From: Moraxellaceae bacterium
GTDB taxonomy: Bacteria > Pseudomonadota > Gammaproteobacteria > Pseudomonadales > Moraxellaceae
Direction of reading: 5' to 3'
Length of the DNA stretch: 8,098 nt
Assembly (NCBI GenBank): GCA_030146505.1
Contig: JASLCO010000235.1
Location: 1 to 8,098, forward strand
Positions 6,736 through 8,098 of this stretch are shown one piece after another. The notes beneath the pieces were generated by a model, which was not told where the DNA came from, made no database searches, and saw nothing but the letters and a program-made list of their open reading frames with translations. A program made the position numbers and the translations under genes. Position 1 is the first letter of the stretch; every line of letters starts with the position of its first letter.

Positions 6736-7721
6736 TGAGCAAGCACACCGCCGTCGATAAAAAGCTGCTGGCCCCGCGCTACTGGCCAACCTGGCTCGCG
6801 GTCGGTTTCCTCTGGCTGCTCGCCCACCTGCCCTGGGCCATGCAGCGCTCCCTGGGTGCCGGCATCGGCTGGGTGGTCCGCCGCCTGGCCGCGCAGCGTG
6901 TGGACGACACCCGCATCAATCTCGCGCTCTGCTTTCCCGAGAAAAGCGAGGAAGCGCGCGAGGCCATGGTCCGCGACATTTTCCGCAATGCCGGCCTCGG
7001 CGTTTTTGAAACCCTGAATGCCTGGTTCCGCGGCGTCGATCATTTCCGCGGCAAAGCCGAATTCGAGGGCGTGGAGCATTTCCGGGCCGCCGAAGCACAA
7101 GGCCGTGGCGTACTCCTGATCGGCGCGCACTACAGCACGCTGGACCTGAATGCGACGCTGGCCGCGCAACACATCAAGGTGGACTGCGTCTACCGCCCCC
7201 AGAAAAACCCCGTCATGGATTTCGTGATGGGCTGGGGCCGCCGTGGCAGCCAGGGCCGCATGATCTCGCATCGCGACATGCGCGAACTGTTGCGCGCCTT
7301 CAAGGAAAAACGCAGCGTCTGGTATGCGATAGACCAGGACTACGGCAGACAGCACGCCGTCTTCGTGCCTTTTTTCGGCGTGCCGGCCGCGACCCTGAAC
7401 ACCGCCTCACGCTTTGCCCGCATCAACCACGCCCCGGTACTTTTCATCGGCGTGCAGCGCCTGGGTGACGCCCAGCGCTACCGTGTGACCTTCACACCGG
7501 TCATGGCGGATTTCCCCTCCGGCGACGACCTCGCCGATGCCACCCGTGTCAATGCGGAGCTGGAAAAGCTGATACGCCAGGCACCCACGCAATACATGTG
7601 GTTCCACCGCCGCTTCAAGTCGCAGCCGCCGGGACAAAAACCGCCTTACCCGCCCAAGCGCAAGGAATTGCGGCGCCAGCGCAAGGCAGCCCTGAAAGCC
7701 GAGAGTGAACAGGCCTCGTGA
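6735..7721 (+). CDS. Lipid A secondary acyltransferase, LpxL/HtrB family
   Basis: This enzyme transfers an acyl chain from acyl-ACP to the Kdo-containing lipid A precursor at the inner membrane, after WaaA. The 328-residue product has PRYWPTWLAVGFLWLLAHLPW (14-34), a single N-terminal membrane anchor matching LpxL, then INLALCFPEKSEEAREAMV (61-79). The catalytic HX4D motif is His132 to Asp137 (GAHYSTLD). Further motifs are VYRPQKNPVMDF, WGRRGSQGRMISHRDMRELLRAFK, VWYAIDQDYG (195-204), VFVPFFGVPAAT, and near the end QYMWFHRRFKSQP, all shared with E. coli LpxL/LpxM/LpxP. The C-terminal tail is very basic (PPYPPKRKELRRQRKAALK). LpxL, LpxM and LpxP types cannot be separated safely here, although overall resemblance favours LpxL. 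The start overlaps the preceding stop by one base, and the stop overlaps the next start by four (GTGA). Confidence 0.93.
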   Translation: MSKHTAVDKKLLAPRYWPTWLAVGFLWLLAHLPWAMQRSLGAGIGWVVRRLAAQRVDDTRINLALCFPEKSEEAREAMVRDIFRNAGLGVFETLNAWFRGVDHFRGKAEFEGVEHFRAAEAQGRGVLLIGAHYSTLDLNATLAAQHIKVDCVYRPQKNPVMDFVMGWGRRGSQGRMISHRDMRELLRAFKEKRSVWYAIDQDYGRQHAVFVPFFGVPAATLNTASRFARINHAPVLFIGVQRLGDAQRYRVTFTPVMADFPSGDDLADATRVNAELEKLIRQAPTQYMWFHRRFKSQPPGQKPPYPPKRKELRRQRKAALKAESEQAS

Positions 7722-8098
7722 AAAAGCTCACTGTTGTACAGATGCTGCCCGCCCTGGAATCCGGCGGCGTTGAACGCTGCACCCTGGAAACCGGGCGCGC
7801 GCTGGTGGCAGCCGGGCATCGCTCGCTAGTGATTTCCAGTGGCGGGCGCCTTGTCGGGCAGCTCGAGCGCGAAGGCAGCAGGCACATCTGCCTGCCGGTG
7901 AAGCGCAAATCCCTGTTCACGCTTTTCCAGACAGGCGCCGTGCGCCGTCTCCTGCATGAGGAGCAGGCAGACATTGTCCATGCCCGCTCACGCGTACCGG
8001 CATGGATTGCCTGGCTCGCCTGGCGCGGCATGGCGCCATCACGCCGCCCACGCTTCATCACCACCATGCACGGCCTCAATTCGGTAAACGCCTACAGA
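7718..8098 (+). CDS. Glycosyltransferase, GT4-like N-terminal domain (truncated by window edge)
   Basis: The frame starts with GTG at 7718, overlapping the acyltransferase stop by four bases, and is open for 127 codons to the window edge. The N-terminus KKLTVVQMLPALESGGVERCTLETGRALVAAGHRSLVIS is the acceptor-side Rossmann half of GT-B glycosyltransferases, with the Gly-Gly-Val-Glu-Arg loop (16-20) typical of family GT4 (WaaG-like). ADIVHARSRVPAWIAWLA (84-101) and FITTMHGLNSVN (113-124) are further family positions. The donor-binding half, with its conserved EX7E region, is outside the window. By position it probably extends the LPS core or another surface glycan, but the sugar and acceptor cannot be read from this fragment. 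The start codon choice is supported by the tight overlap. Confidence 0.88.
   Translation, partial: MKKLTVVQMLPALESGGVERCTLETGRALVAAGHRSLVISSGGRLVGQLEREGSRHICLPVKRKSLFTLFQTGAVRRLLHEEQADIVHARSRVPAWIAWLAWRGMAPSRRPRFITTMHGLNSVNAYR

Noticed and set aside
6474..7355. 293-codon minus-strand frame across the oxidoreductase and acyltransferase genes
   Set aside because: It spans the junction of two well-supported plus-strand genes and shows no domain signature.

Overview
The window reads as a conserved chromosomal stretch of a GC-rich gammaproteobacterium. The evidence is a classical TolC-type outer-membrane channel, Kdo-lipid A genes (waaA and an LpxL/HtrB-type acyltransferase), and a REP-type palindrome of the kind common in Pseudomonas-like genomes. 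From general knowledge, thiC beside tolC, with LPS core genes further along, resembles the Pseudomonadales arrangement. The exact taxon cannot be fixed from this sequence.

Layout. Positions 3-968 (minus) hold the N-terminal half of thiC, cut by the window edge. A 292-base divergent promoter region follows, then tolC on the plus strand (1261-2676) with a strong intrinsic terminator. The 563-base gap between the convergent tolC and rsmE genes holds no gene that I can support but is rich in structure. It contains two hairpins behind tolC, a 215-base segment bounded by exact 10-bp inverted repeats with several internal stems, and a doublet of inverted REP-like palindromes. On the minus strand waaA (Kdo transferase, 5211-3925) overlaps a divergent rsmE-family rRNA methyltransferase gene (3950-3240) by 26 bases. 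After a 324-base divergent intergenic region, three plus-strand genes are packed into an apparent operon: a cytoplasmic FAD-dependent oxidoreductase of unknown substrate (5536-6735), an lpxL-type lipid A acyltransferase (6735-7721, sharing one base with the previous stop), and the start of a GT4-type glycosyltransferase (7718 to the edge, 4-base overlap).

How the genes work together. WaaA adds Kdo to lipid IVA, the LpxL-type enzyme adds a secondary acyl chain to the Kdo-containing precursor, and the glycosyltransferase probably extends the LPS core or another surface glycan, so 3.9-8.1 kb is an envelope/LPS locus. TolC is the outer-membrane exit duct for efflux and type I secretion. ThiC makes the thiamine pyrimidine.

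No clear novel multi-gene system is present. The best leads are the unassigned FAD oxidoreductase translationally coupled to LPS genes, the repeat-rich convergent intergenic region, a thiC leader with no visible TPP riboswitch, and the divergent RsmE coupled to waaA.
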